Positions 51,752 through 62,266 of a DNA stretch of 64,000 nt are shown piece after piece. The number at the start of each line of letters is the position of its first letter. Within the stretch, counting starts at the first letter, position 1. The translations under genes and the position numbers were made by a program. The notes under the pieces are model-generated. The model was not told where the DNA came from. It saw nothing but the letters and a program-made list of their open reading frames with translations, and searched no databases. Source of the stretch: Lachnospiraceae bacterium (GTDB taxonomy: Bacteria; Bacillota; Clostridia; Lachnospirales; Lachnospiraceae); the NCBI GenBank assembly GCA_015057865.1, contig SVDH01000010.1, positions 1-64,000 on the forward strand. The letters are read 5' to 3'.

Positions 51752-51886
51752 ATGAAGATGACATATCAGCCGAAGAAAAGACAGCGAAAGAAAGTACATG
51801 GATTCCGTCAGAGAATGCGTACTGCAGGTGGCCGTAAAGTAATCGCTGCCAGAAGAGCAAAGGGAAGAAAGAAACTGACTGCTTAG
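51752..51886 (+). CDS. rpmH: 50S ribosomal protein L34
   Basis: [44 protein letters not shown]; below the track's length cutoff. Confidence 0.98.
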   Translation: MKMTYQPKKRQRKKVHGFRQRMRTAGGRKVIAARRAKGRKKLTA

Positions 51887-51990
51887 GCCACACTCCTATG
51901 TGGTCTTTTTCTTTTTTCAAGGAAAGATTCCCTTTCGGGTTTTTGTAGGTTTTAGGCCCGGGAGGATTCCGCTGACAAGAAGGAGATCAG

Positions 51991-52359
51991 ATGCGATTTT
52001 CAGAATCATTGAAAAAAAATGAAGATTTTCGCAAGGTTTACCGGAAGGGGAGATCCTTTGGCAACCGGCAGCTTGTCTTATATGTGTTAGAGAACAGTGC
52101 CGGGAAGAACCGCCTTGGTATTTCGGTCAGTAGGAAAGTCGGAAACAGTGTTGTCAGGCATCGTCTGACAAGACTGATCAGAGAAAGCTATCGACTCCAT
52201 GAAGAAGAGTTCATTTGTGGACTTGATCTGGTGGTGATAGCAAGGACTGCAGCGAAAGATGCGACCTATCATGAGATCGAGTCAGCATTGCTGCATGTTA
52301 GCAGAAAACAATATATCCTGAAAGAAAACAGGATGGATACCGGAAAAGAAGAATCATGA
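51991..52359 (+). CDS. rnpA: Ribonuclease P protein component
   Basis: [14 protein letters not shown]...[29 protein letters not shown]. Confidence 0.97.
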   Translation: MRFSESLKKNEDFRKVYRKGRSFGNRQLVLYVLENSAGKNRLGISVSRKVGNSVVRHRLTRLIRESYRLHEEEFICGLDLVVIARTAAKDATYHEIESALLHVSRKQYILKENRMDTGKEES

Positions 52360-52619
52360 AGAAAGTACTTTTAGGAATCATCAGGGTTTATCAAAAGTAT
52401 ATCTCTCCCATGAAAACCACAAAGTGTCCTTATTTTCCTACCTGCTCGTGTTACGGGAAGGAGGCGATCGAGGTGCACGGTGCTTTGAAGGGAGGTCTTC
52501 TTGCTGCCTGGAGAATCCTTCGGTGTAATCCGATTTCAAAGGGAGGCTATGATCCGGTTCCTTTACTGAAAACAAAAGATAGTGAATGGGCGGATGCGAA
52601 ACCGCAGAATACCAAATAA
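52356..52619 (+). CDS. yidD: Membrane protein insertion efficiency factor
   Basis: [39 protein letters not shown]. Confidence 0.95.
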   Translation: MKKVLLGIIRVYQKYISPMKTTKCPYFPTCSCYGKEAIEVHGALKGGLLAAWRILRCNPISKGGYDPVPLLKTKDSEWADAKPQNTK

Positions 52620-52649
52620 TCCACCGGTTCACTACAGGAGGAAATTCTT

Positions 52650-54068
52650 TTGAGTGCAATTGTATTGTCAATGAACGCAGGTATCTTAAAGCCGATCGCG
52701 ATCGCTTTGGGACACCTGATGGATGGGATTTACATGCTCTTGAGCAGAGTAGGCATTACCAATGTCGCTTTGACCATCATCATTTTCACGATTGTTATCT
52801 ACATGATCCTTTTGCCGCTGACCTATCAGCAGCAGAAGTTTTCCCGGATGACGATCATCATGAATCCCGAAATCCAGAAAATTCAGAAAAAATACCAGGG
52901 CAAGCGTGACCAGGCATCGGTAAATGCCATGAATATGGAAACGCAGGAAGTCTACAAAAAGTACGGCGTCCGCCCGACAGGAAGCTGCGTCTTCATGGGT
53001 ATCCAGCTTCTGATCCTGTTCCCTCTGTATCGTGTAATCTATAACGTTCCGGGTTATGTAAACAGCGTAAAAAATACAATGTCAAACCTGGCAAATGCGA
53101 TTATGGGAACTTCCGGTTATGAAAATACCATAACCGACTTCTTTAACACCGTTAAAGAAGGTAACTATGTATACCGTGGAACAAGTCTTGATTTTTCCAC
53201 GACGGAGACGGCACACGATTCCATCATTGATGTAATCTATAAATGTACAGATTCGAACTGGAGTCTTTTGGCAGATAAGTTCCCGGATCTGTCCACACTG
53301 ATCGCAACAACGCATGAAAGTGTCAACCATTTTAACAATTTCCTGGGTGTCAGTATCGTGTACTCTCCGAAGATCCTGATCCAGAATGCGATGCACGGAA
53401 ACGGATCCGCGATCATTGTTCTTGTAGCAATCCTGATCCCGATCATTTCCGCAGCGACACAGTTTTTAAATATTCGTCTTTCTCAGAGCCTGAATCCGAA
53501 TGCGACACAGGGAAACCAGATGGCGGCACAGATGAAGATCATGAACTACATGATGCCGATCTATTCTCTGATCCTCGTATTCTTCCTGCCGGTTGGTATC
53601 GGTATCTACTGGATCGCCGGTGCTCTGATCCGAAGCATTCAGCAGTTTATCATCAACAAACGCTTCGATAAGATGGATATGGAAGCACTTGTTAAGAAAA
53701 ATCAGGCAAAAGCAGCTGCAAAGGAAAAGGAAAGAATCGAGAAAAAGGGCGTTTCCGGTCAGACGATCGCAAGAAATGCTTCGATCAATACCAGAAACAT
53801 TGCTGCTGATCCGAATGCCGCACGTCGTAAGACAATGGCAGAAAAAGCTGCATCTGCAGCAAACATCAGTGTCGATACGACAAAGCAGACTGTGAAAAAA
53901 GGAAGTCTGGCAGAAAAAGCCGGAATGGTAAAAGATTTCAACAGCAAGTCTCCGGAAGAATGGAAACAGGCAAAGGCTGCTGCTGAAAAAGAAGCAGAAA
54001 AAGCTTCCGGCCAGTCAAAGAACAAGAATCAGTCTAAGAAGAAAAGCAAGAACAAAAAGAAAAAGTAG
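52650..54068 (+). CDS. yidC: Membrane protein insertase YidC
   Basis: YidC/Oxa1 core with Lys-rich C-terminal tail; synteny. Confidence 0.95.
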   Translation: MSAIVLSMNAGILKPIAIALGHLMDGIYMLLSRVGITNVALTIIIFTIVIYMILLPLTYQQQKFSRMTIIMNPEIQKIQKKYQGKRDQASVNAMNMETQEVYKKYGVRPTGSCVFMGIQLLILFPLYRVIYNVPGYVNSVKNTMSNLANAIMGTSGYENTITDFFNTVKEGNYVYRGTSLDFSTTETAHDSIIDVIYKCTDSNWSLLADKFPDLSTLIATTHESVNHFNNFLGVSIVYSPKILIQNAMHGNGSAIIVLVAILIPIISAATQFLNIRLSQSLNPNATQGNQMAAQMKIMNYMMPIYSLILVFFLPVGIGIYWIAGALIRSIQQFIINKRFDKMDMEALVKKNQAKAAAKEKERIEKKGVSGQTIARNASINTRNIAADPNAARRKTMAEKAASAANISVDTTKQTVKKGSLAEKAGMVKDFNSKSPEEWKQAKAAAEKEAEKASGQSKNKNQSKKKSKNKKKK

Positions 54069-54080
54069 GAGTAACTGATC

Positions 54081-54902
54081 ATGGAATATATGGAATTTTC
54101 CGGAAAGACGGTAGATGATGCCATTACAGAGGCTCTCGTGTCACTGGGAATAACCAGTGATCAGGTCGAGTACGAAGTCATCGAAAAAGGCGGCAGCGGT
54201 TTTCTCGGATTTAATGCAAAACCGGCAAAGATCCGTGCACGCAAAAAAGTCGAAACACCGGTTGAGGAAGCAGTCGAAGAGGTTTCTGACACAGTATCAG
54301 AAGCAGCTGAGCCGATTGTTGAAGAAGTAAAAGCCGGCGAAGTTTTAAAATCAGCTGCAGCAGCAACAGGAATTGCTGTGAGCGAAGCGGTACAGGAAGT
54401 GGCTTCTGAAGTAAAAGCTGTCGAAAAAGAGCCGCTGGATGTTAAGGATGCAGAAGCCAAAATCAAGGAATTCCTTTCACAGGTATTTGAAGCGATGAAC
54501 ATGAATGTTGAGATCATCGTATCAGAATCCAGTGAGAAGGATATGCTCGATGTCGAACTGAAAGGTGATGACATGGGCGTACTGATTGGCAAGCGCGGAC
54601 AGACCCTCGATGCACTGCAGTATCTGACCAATCTGACACTGAACAAGCATTCTGACCGGTATATCCGTGTGAAGATGGACACGGAAAACTATCGTGAAAG
54701 AAGAAAAGCGACGCTTGAGAATCTTGCAAAGAACCTCGCAAGCAAAGCAAAACGCACCGGCAAAGACGTTGAGCTTGAGCCGATGAACCCATACGAGCGC
54801 AGGATCATTCACTACGCGCTCCAGGGAGACAAAGCGGTAGAGACACACAGCGTAGGGGAAGAACCTTACAGACATGTGGTCATCACACTGAAAGAAAAAT
54901 AA
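54081..54902 (+). CDS. jag: Jag/KhpB RNA-binding protein
   Basis: Jag-N (EFSGKTVDDAITEAL), KH (GVLIGKRGQTLDALQYL), R3H. Confidence 0.95.
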   Translation: MEYMEFSGKTVDDAITEALVSLGITSDQVEYEVIEKGGSGFLGFNAKPAKIRARKKVETPVEEAVEEVSDTVSEAAEPIVEEVKAGEVLKSAAAATGIAVSEAVQEVASEVKAVEKEPLDVKDAEAKIKEFLSQVFEAMNMNVEIIVSESSEKDMLDVELKGDDMGVLIGKRGQTLDALQYLTNLTLNKHSDRYIRVKMDTENYRERRKATLENLAKNLASKAKRTGKDVELEPMNPYERRIIHYALQGDKAVETHSVGEEPYRHVVITLKEK

Positions 54903-54904
54903 GA

Positions 54905-54946
54905 ATCAGAAAATGAGCTGTCGATTTGGGCAGCTCATTTTTTTAC
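54905..54946 (+). terminator. Terminator after jag
   Basis: aaaatgagctgtcgatttgggcagctcattttttt. Confidence 0.8.
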
Positions 54947-55019
54947 TTGAGTGAAATACCGGTAAATGCTACAATGCCAAAGAAGTATTTTTGGAAATGG
55001 ATAAGAAGGAGCGATACAT

Positions 55020-56408
55020 TTGCGGGAATTCAGGCAGACAGAGACAATTGCGGCGATCGCGACAGCAATGGCGCCTTCCGGAATCGGGATCATCAGGATC
55101 AGCGGCGAGGACGCGATATCTATTGCTGAGCAGATCTTCGATCCGAAGCAGCCGGGAAAAAGATTATCGGAGCAGAACAGTCACACCATTCATTACGGCT
55201 ATATCAAAGACGGAGAAACGGTCGTAGACGAAGTGCTTCTTCTTTTGATGCGCGCGCCGAATACCTATACCAGAGAAGACACCATCGAGATCGATACGCA
55301 TGGTGGCGTTCTTGTGATGCAGCGCATTTTGGAAACGGTACTGAAATACGGTGCCCGCCCTGCGGAGCCGGGAGAATATACAAAGCGCGCATTTTTAAAT
55401 GGCCGGATCGATCTGACACAGGCAGAATCCGTCATCGATGTGATCCAGGCAAAAAATGACAATGCCCTCAAAAGCTCTGTCAGTCAGTTAAGAGGTGTTC
55501 TTTCAGAAAAGATCAGGAAGATCCGTGAAACACTGTTATATGAACTGGCGTTTATCGAATCCGCGATCGATGATCCGGAGCACTACTCTCTTGATGACTA
55601 TCCGCCGGTACTGAAAAGTAAGATGGATCAGATCCGGAATACGCTGCAGGAAATGATTCGAAAAGCGGATGACGGACGCATTTTAAAAGAAGGTATCCAG
55701 ACCGTGATCGCAGGCAAACCAAATGCCGGAAAGTCTTCTTTACTGAATGCACTTCTCGGTGAAGACCGCGCGATCGTGACAGAGATCGCCGGAACAACGC
55801 GGGATGTGCTCTCAGAACAGATTCAGCTAGATGGGATCGGTTTGCACATCATGGACACGGCAGGCATCCATGATACGGAAGATGTGGTTGAGCAGATCGG
55901 TGTTCAGAGGTCAAAAGATGCCATGGAGGAAGCCGACCTTGTTTTGTTTGTGGCGGACGCTGCTTCCGGACTGGATGAAAACGACCGGCTGATCCTCTCT
56001 GAGATCAAAGAGAAAAAAGCGATCGTTTTGTTAAACAAGACAGATCTGGAAATGAAGATTCAAAAAGCAGATCTTGAGAAACTCACAGATCACCCGGTTT
56101 TATCGGTTTCGATGAAAGAAAAAACAGGACTTTCCGAACTGACAGAAACCATTCGAAGCATGTTTTTCGCAGGGCAGCTGCAGTTCAATGATGAAGTGTA
56201 CATTTCCAATCTTCGTCAGAAGAATGCATTGCTCAACGCAGAAAAGAGCATCGGTCAGGTACTGGAAAGTCTGAAGAATCAGATGCCGGAAGACTTTTTG
56301 ACGATCGATATGATGGATGCTTACGAAGAACTCGGATATATCATCGGAGAATCCGTTGAGGATGATCTGGTGGATAAAATATTCTCAGAATTTTGCATGG
56401 GGAAATAA
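55020..56408 (+). CDS. mnmE: tRNA modification GTPase MnmE
   Basis: [38 protein letters not shown]-terminal FCMGK. Confidence 0.98.
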   Translation: MREFRQTETIAAIATAMAPSGIGIIRISGEDAISIAEQIFDPKQPGKRLSEQNSHTIHYGYIKDGETVVDEVLLLLMRAPNTYTREDTIEIDTHGGVLVMQRILETVLKYGARPAEPGEYTKRAFLNGRIDLTQAESVIDVIQAKNDNALKSSVSQLRGVLSEKIRKIRETLLYELAFIESAIDDPEHYSLDDYPPVLKSKMDQIRNTLQEMIRKADDGRILKEGIQTVIAGKPNAGKSSLLNALLGEDRAIVTEIAGTTRDVLSEQIQLDGIGLHIMDTAGIHDTEDVVEQIGVQRSKDAMEEADLVLFVADAASGLDENDRLILSEIKEKKAIVLLNKTDLEMKIQKADLEKLTDHPVLSVSMKEKTGLSELTETIRSMFFAGQLQFNDEVYISNLRQKNALLNAEKSIGQVLESLKNQMPEDFLTIDMMDAYEELGYIIGESVEDDLVDKIFSEFCMGK

Positions 56409-56410
56409 GA

Positions 56411-58300
56411 ATGCTACAGATAGAAGAACATTATGATGTATGTGTTGTGGGTGCCGGCCACGCCGGATGCGAGGCAGCCCTGGCCTGTGCCCGCATGGGA
56501 CTTGAGACGATCATTTTTACCGTCAGTATCGAGAGCATCGCAATGATGCCGTGTAATCCGAACATCGGCGGCAGTTCAAAGGGACATATCGTCAGGGAAG
56601 TGGATGCGCTTGGCGGCGAGATGGGGATCAACATTGATCACACCTTTTTGCAGTCCAAAATGCTGAACCGCTCAAAGGGACCTGCAGTTCACTCTCTTCG
56701 CGCACAGGCAGACAAAGCCGCATACAGCGCGCGGATGCGGGAAATCCTGCAGACACAGGAGCATCTTGCTGTCAGACAGGCGGAAGTCGCGGGCCTTTTG
56801 TGGGAAGATGTGGCGGATCATCGCAGGATTATGGGTGTCACCACGGTTTCCGGCGCGAAGTATTTCAGCAAAGCCGTGATCCTTTGTACCGGAACTTACT
56901 TAAATGCCAGATGTCTGTGCGGCGAAGTCATTGACTATACCGGGCCGAACGGTTTGCAGGCAGCGACCCATCTGACCGATTCCTTAAAAGAATGCGGTGT
57001 GGAAATGCAGCGTTTCAAAACCGGAACGCCCGCCAGAATGGATGGACGCACCATCGACTTTTCCAAAATGCAGGAACAGTTCGGAGATACACCCATCGTA
57101 CCGTTTTCCTTTACGACGGATCCGAAAGATGTGCAGATCGATCAGGTAAGCTGCTGGCTGACCTACACCAACGAAGATACGCATCGTGTGATCAGGGAAA
57201 ATCTGGACCGCTCTCCCATGTACTCCGGCGTGATCGAAGGAACCGGACCGCGCTACTGCCCTTCTATTGAGGACAAGGTCGTGCGGTTTGCGGATAAAAA
57301 CAGACATCAGGTATTCTTAGAGCCTGAAGGACTGCACACGACGGAAATGTATGTAGACGGGATGTCGAGTTCGCTTCCGGAGGATGTGCAGGTAGCAATG
57401 TACCGTACCGTTCCCGGTCTTGAAAATGCGAAGATCGTCCGAAATGCCTATGCGATCGAATATGACTGTATCGATCCGCGCCAGCTCAAATCCTCTCTTG
57501 AATTCAAAAACATCGAGGGACTGTTTGCGGCTGGTCAGTTTAACGGAAGCTCCGGATATGAAGAGGCGGCCGGTCAGGGTATCGTAGCCGGGATCAATGC
57601 AGCATTGAAGGTACAGGGAAAAGAGCCGATGATCCTCGACCGCTCCGAATCTTACATTGGCGTACTGATCGATGACCTGGTGACCAAAGAAAACACGGAG
57701 CCGTACCGGATGATGACATCGCGTGCAGAATATCGTCTGCTTTTGCGCCAGGATAATGCAGACCTGCGGCTGACACCGAGAGGTTACGAAGCAGGCCTGA
57801 TCTCTGAGGAACGCTATCAGCATATCCTGGAGAAAGAACAAGCCATTGAGGAAGAGGTCAAGCGGATCCGTACCGTGCACTTAGGCGGGTCCGAACCGGT
57901 GCAAAAGCTTTTGGAAAGCTTAAACAGCCAGCCGTTGAACACGGGAACAGGGCTTGAAGAGCTGATCCGCAGGCCTGAGCTTGATTATGATAAGCTTGCA
58001 CCACTCGATCCGGAGCGCCCGGCGCTTTCTGACGAAGTGCGGGAGCAGGTCAATATCAGGATCAAGTACGAAGGCTATATTGAGCGGCAGATGAAGCAGG
58101 TCAGACAGTTTAAGCGTCTGGAAAAGAAAACCCTGCCGGAAGATCTGGATTATATGCAGATCTCAGGGCTTCGGAGGGAAGCACAGCAAAAACTTGCCCA
58201 CTACCGCCCTGCTTCGATCGGCCAGGCATCACGGATCGCGGGTGTTTCTCCGGCAGACATCTCGGTGCTTTTGGTATATCTGGAGCAGATGAAAGGATGA
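56411..58300 (+). CDS. mnmG: tRNA U34 carboxymethylaminomethyl enzyme MnmG
   Basis: [14 protein letters not shown]; start at MLQIEEHYD. Confidence 0.98.
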   Translation: MLQIEEHYDVCVVGAGHAGCEAALACARMGLETIIFTVSIESIAMMPCNPNIGGSSKGHIVREVDALGGEMGINIDHTFLQSKMLNRSKGPAVHSLRAQADKAAYSARMREILQTQEHLAVRQAEVAGLLWEDVADHRRIMGVTTVSGAKYFSKAVILCTGTYLNARCLCGEVIDYTGPNGLQAATHLTDSLKECGVEMQRFKTGTPARMDGRTIDFSKMQEQFGDTPIVPFSFTTDPKDVQIDQVSCWLTYTNEDTHRVIRENLDRSPMYSGVIEGTGPRYCPSIEDKVVRFADKNRHQVFLEPEGLHTTEMYVDGMSSSLPEDVQVAMYRTVPGLENAKIVRNAYAIEYDCIDPRQLKSSLEFKNIEGLFAAGQFNGSSGYEEAAGQGIVAGINAALKVQGKEPMILDRSESYIGVLIDDLVTKENTEPYRMMTSRAEYRLLLRQDNADLRLTPRGYEAGLISEERYQHILEKEQAIEEEVKRIRTVHLGGSEPVQKLLESLNSQPLNTGTGLEELIRRPELDYDKLAPLDPERPALSDEVREQVNIRIKYEGYIERQMKQVRQFKRLEKKTLPEDLDYMQISGLRREAQQKLAHYRPASIGQASRIAGVSPADISVLLVYLEQMKG

Positions 58301-58308
58301 GGGAATAT

Positions 58309-59034
58309 ATGAATCTGGAAGATTTAAACGCATTAGAATCAGGACTTTCTGAATATGGTCTCTCACTTTCGGACAAACAAAAGAATCAGTTTGTTACTTA
58401 CGGATCCATGCTGCAGGAATGGAATCAGAAAATGAACCTGACCGCGATCACAGATTCAGAAGAAATCGCTGTGAAACATTTTCTGGACAGCCTTACCGGA
58501 ATCAGACTTGTTGACTTTTCTAAAGTAGAAACGCTGATCGACCTGGGTACAGGCGCCGGATTCCCGGGCATTCCGTTAAAGATCATGTTTCCGGAAATGA
58601 AGGTGACGCTGGCAGATTCTTTGAATAAAAGGATCAATTTTCTTAATAGTGTTATAGAACAACTAGAATTAAATATAGTTACTGCTGTTCACGGACGTGC
58701 CGAGGACCTTGCCAGAAAGCCGGAGTACCGGGAGCAATTCGACGTATGTGCATCGCGGGCTGTTGCAAACCTGGCAACATTGTCTGAATATTGCATTCCA
58801 TTTGTCAAAAACAAAGGGTGTTTCTTATCTTATAAAGGGCCGGATGCAGATTGGGAGATCCGGGAGGCGAAAAACGCGATCGAACGAATGGGAGGAAGGT
58901 TTGAAAACAGTGATCACTTCACTCTTCCACCCTATCAGGATGAACGGGTACTGGTTTTGATCAGAAAGGAAAAACCGACACCAAAGAAATATCCAAGACA
59001 GGCAGGGACGCCGGCGAAGAAGCCGATTCAGTAA
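58309..59034 (+). CDS. rsmG: 16S rRNA G527 methyltransferase RsmG
   Basis: LIDLGTGAGFPGIPLKI; start could also be 58297. Confidence 0.96.
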   Translation: MNLEDLNALESGLSEYGLSLSDKQKNQFVTYGSMLQEWNQKMNLTAITDSEEIAVKHFLDSLTGIRLVDFSKVETLIDLGTGAGFPGIPLKIMFPEMKVTLADSLNKRINFLNSVIEQLELNIVTAVHGRAEDLARKPEYREQFDVCASRAVANLATLSEYCIPFVKNKGCFLSYKGPDADWEIREAKNAIERMGGRFENSDHFTLPPYQDERVLVLIRKEKPTPKKYPRQAGTPAKKPIQ

Positions 59035-59041
59035 ATAATAA

Positions 59042-59071
59042 AAGGAGATGTTTCACGTGAAACATCTCCTT
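59042..59071. terminator. 30-bp perfect palindrome between convergent genes, containing parS
   Basis: AAGGAGATGTTTCACGTGAAACATCTCCTT followed by a T-rich run. Confidence 0.55.
59049..59064. promoter_or_regulatory. parS site 1
   Basis: TGTTTCACGTGAAACA, exact ParB-binding consensus. Confidence 0.95.
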
Positions 59072-59080
59072 CTCTTTATA

Positions 59081-60031
59081 TTACAGTAATCTTTCAATGA
59101 CATTACAAAAACCATTCCGGTCTTCTAAATGAGGAAACTTTGCAGTGTTTCCAAGTACATACATGCCAGCGCTGGACACCTGCGAACGATATGATTCAAA
59201 AACCTGCCGATAATTTGGATAAGCACTGCCAAATATAAAGTAAAGCTTCTTATGATACAAATGAAGAGAGTCCGTAATATCAAGATTCAAATATCTGCTG
59301 GCGATTGCTGCATATAAGAATTTGGCCTGCTGATAATCATAATGCGCTGATTGATAGATCAGTCTTGCAAACTTAGGGTCCAGCTTTTCAATGTCATAAA
59401 AACCATAATTAACCAATCTGTCGGTAGTTGCTATATTGCTAAACATCATATTATAAAGATAAGTTCCAACAATAGGCGATCTTAAAATTGCCCTGGTGAT
59501 TGTCTGCAAATAGGTCGGATAATTACCGAAACTATGTAATGCCGGCGGATTTACAGCAATAATGTGATCAAACGCATCAGGATTCATCCGATCTGCAAGA
59601 ATCACTGTCGCAAAGGACCCGCCTGAAGAAATCACGTCAATTCCGTTTCCGGTCACGTCTTCTACGAAATGATTGACCAGCTGTACATATAAATATCTTG
59701 TATAGGAAAGCCTTGGCTTGTCTGATCTTCCGCATCCGGGCAGATCGAGCGCATAAACAGTCCTTGTTTTGGACAGACGTAAAGCTGCTGCCCGCCATTC
59801 CTCGGCGGAAAACCCGGGATATAGCTCATGCAAAAGTAAAATCGGTCTATTTTCTGATTCAGGACACTCGAATTTCAAATAACAGACATTTCCGTTTTGA
59901 GTATTGTAATAATGAACGTTGTCAAAAGGCATGTTGATATTATGGTTTGAAACCCGGTTTACAAATGCATTGGATATGGCCATATAGGCCAGGACTCCTG
60001 GTGCAGATAAGGAAAACAGTCTTTTTTTCAT
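59081..60031 (-). CDS. Alpha/beta hydrolase
   Basis: ILLLHELYPGFSAEEWRAAALRLSKTRTVYALDLPGCGRSDKP; GGSFATVILADRM. Confidence 0.85.
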   Translation of the reverse strand: MKKRLFSLSAPGVLAYMAISNAFVNRVSNHNINMPFDNVHYYNTQNGNVCYLKFECPESENRPILLLHELYPGFSAEEWRAAALRLSKTRTVYALDLPGCGRSDKPRLSYTRYLYVQLVNHFVEDVTGNGIDVISSGGSFATVILADRMNPDAFDHIIAVNPPALHSFGNYPTYLQTITRAILRSPIVGTYLYNMMFSNIATTDRLVNYGFYDIEKLDPKFARLIYQSAHYDYQQAKFLYAAIASRYLNLDITDSLHLYHKKLYFIFGSAYPNYRQVFESYRSQVSSAGMYVLGNTAKFPHLEDRNGFCNVIERLL

Positions 60032-60149
60032 TTTTTGGTCCTTAGATAATATAAATAAATATGTTATGTAACGCTATTTTAAGTACGGCCTGGCATTGCA
60101 GGCACATGGTAAGTATATCATATATTGAATAATATCTTCAACTATCCGA

Positions 60150-60165
60150 TGTTTCACGTGAAACA
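60150..60165. promoter_or_regulatory. parS site 2
   Basis: TGTTTCACGTGAAACA. Confidence 0.95.
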
Positions 60166-60187
60166 TTGAAAAGATAACAGAACATTA

Positions 60188-60203
60188 TGTTTCACGTGAA
60201 ACA
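60188..60203. promoter_or_regulatory. parS site 3
   Basis: TGTTTCACGTGAAACA. Confidence 0.95.
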
Positions 60204-60305
60204 TTTCTGGAACAATACACTTTCATATGTTATACTTGATTTACAAATAATTCCGAAGCGTTACGGGGTTAAGAATCAATCCCATGGAGTATAAATGGAG
60301 GCTTT

Positions 60306-61073
60306 ATGAATAGAATTATTGCTATTACAAACCAGAAAGGTGGCGTTGGAAAGACAACGACAGCGATCAATTTGGCTGCGTGCATCGCAAATGAAGGCCA
60401 TAAGACGCTGCTGATCGACCTGGATCCGCAGGGAAATGCCACAAGCGGGCTCGGATTCGACAAGAATGATCAGGAAAAGACAAGTTATGATGTGGTGCTG
60501 GGACATTGCAAAGCCGAAGAAGCCATTCTGCATACAAACAGTAAGAAACTGGATCTGATTCCTTCTAATGTCGATCTGTCCGGAGCTGAGGTGGAGCTTG
60601 CAGAGATGGAGATCAAGCAATATCTTTTAAAAGCACAGATCCTGGTACTGAAAGATGAATATGAATATATCATTATAGACTGTCCGCCGTCACTGGGACT
60701 TCTGACTGTGAATGCACTTACCGCAGCTGATACAGCGCTTGTCCCGATTCAGTGCGAATATTTTGCGCTTGAGGGTCTTTCCCAGCTCATTCAGACGGTA
60801 GATATGATCCGTGAGGCGTTAAATCCGGAGTTAAAGATCGAAGGTATTGTCTTTACGATGTTTGATATCAGGACCAGACTGGCAAATGATGTCGTAAACA
60901 ACGTTCGTGAGAATTTGCAGCTGCATGTTTATAAGACAGCCATTCCAAGAAATGTACGTCTTGCAGAGGCACCAAGTTATGGTATGCCGATCATCGATTA
61001 TGATTACCGGTGTTCAGGATCAAGAGCTTACAGAAAACTCGCAAAAGAAGTAATAAAGAGAGAGGATATTTAA
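60306..61073 (+). CDS. parA: Chromosome partitioning ATPase ParA/Soj
   Basis: ITNQKGGVGKTTTAINLA deviant Walker A. Confidence 0.97.
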   Translation: MNRIIAITNQKGGVGKTTTAINLAACIANEGHKTLLIDLDPQGNATSGLGFDKNDQEKTSYDVVLGHCKAEEAILHTNSKKLDLIPSNVDLSGAEVELAEMEIKQYLLKAQILVLKDEYEYIIIDCPPSLGLLTVNALTAADTALVPIQCEYFALEGLSQLIQTVDMIREALNPELKIEGIVFTMFDIRTRLANDVVNNVRENLQLHVYKTAIPRNVRLAEAPSYGMPIIDYDYRCSGSRAYRKLAKEVIKREDI

Positions 61074-62210
61074 ATGGCAAAAAAAGGCGGATTGGGAAAA
61101 GGTATGGAAGCTCTGATCGGCAACCAGCCAAAAGAAGAAACTAAAAATATAGTAAGTGAAGATGTATTAAAACTTGCTGCCGAAGAAGCTAAGAAAACCT
61201 CCGGGAAAAAGACATCGACGACAAAGAAGACGGCATCAGGGAAGAGTACATCAAAAGACAAAACGAAAAAAGTAGTAGAGAAAACTGCGAAGAGCACATC
61301 GAAAAAAGCGGAACCGAAGAAATCGACCGCAAAAGCTTCGACGGAAAAAACAACAGCGAAGAAATCAGCTGCCAAGACAACGACGAAGAAGACGGCTGCA
61401 AAACCAGCGGTATCGGAGCCGCAGACAGCGGAGCAGTTTCTCCCGATCAATAAGGTGGAGCCAAACCGTGATCAGCCGCGTAAGGTATTCGATGAAGATG
61501 CATTGAATGAGTTGGCGGAATCGATCAGGATCTATGGCGTGCTTCAGCCACTGCTTGTGCAAAAAGAGAAGGATTATTACCGGATCATCGCCGGGGAACG
61601 CCGTTGGCGTGCAGCAAAGATCGCCGGGTTAAAAAAGGTTCCTGTCATCATAAAAGAACTGTCAGAAAAAGAGATCCTGGAGATTTCCCTGATCGAAAAC
61701 CTGCAGCGCGAGGATCTGAATCCGATCGAAGAGGCCGAAGGATACCAGCGGCTTTTGCAGGAATTTGATATGACACAGGAAGATCTGGCGCAGCGAGTAT
61801 CAAAGAGCCGCTCCGCGATCACCAATACGATCCGTCTGCTGAAGCTTGATGAAGGGGTTCAGAAGATGCTTTCAGACGGTGCGCTTTCTCCCGGGCATGC
61901 GCGCGCATTGCTTTCACTGGAAGATAATGAAATGCAAAAAGAAGCGGCGGAGCGTATCATCCGTGAGGGGTTAAGTGTCCGCGATACAGAGCGCCTCGTG
62001 AAACGGCTGACAACCAAAAAGCCGGAGAAACAGCCGCCACTCCCGGCACAGGATGATTTCATTTACAGAGATCTCGAGGAAAAGATGCGTCAGATCCTGG
62101 AGACAAAAGTACAGATTAAAAACAAGGGCAAACGCGGACGGATCGAGATCGAATATTATTCTCCGGACGAGCTTGACCGCATCATGGCGATGCTGCAGAC
62201 GATCCGATGA
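61074..62210 (+). CDS. parB: ParB/Spo0J chromosome partitioning protein with Lys-rich insertion
   Basis: GGLGKGMEALIG N-terminus, GERRWRAAKIAGL and SLIENLQREDLNPIEEAEGY ParB core; ~90-aa K/T/S/A-rich insert. Confidence 0.96.
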   Translation: MAKKGGLGKGMEALIGNQPKEETKNIVSEDVLKLAAEEAKKTSGKKTSTTKKTASGKSTSKDKTKKVVEKTAKSTSKKAEPKKSTAKASTEKTTAKKSAAKTTTKKTAAKPAVSEPQTAEQFLPINKVEPNRDQPRKVFDEDALNELAESIRIYGVLQPLLVQKEKDYYRIIAGERRWRAAKIAGLKKVPVIIKELSEKEILEISLIENLQREDLNPIEEAEGYQRLLQEFDMTQEDLAQRVSKSRSAITNTIRLLKLDEGVQKMLSDGALSPGHARALLSLEDNEMQKEAAERIIREGLSVRDTERLVKRLTTKKPEKQPPLPAQDDFIYRDLEEKMRQILETKVQIKNKGKRGRIEIEYYSPDELDRIMAMLQTIR

Positions 62211-62266
62211 CAACAGACGGAATATCATATGGTACATGTACTTGACAGTTTCGGAAGGACATCACT

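Noticed and set aside
61070-61450. 126-aa antisense ORF rich in Phe/Val/Ser
   Set aside because: Mirror of the Lys/Thr-rich ParB codons; low-complexity artefact
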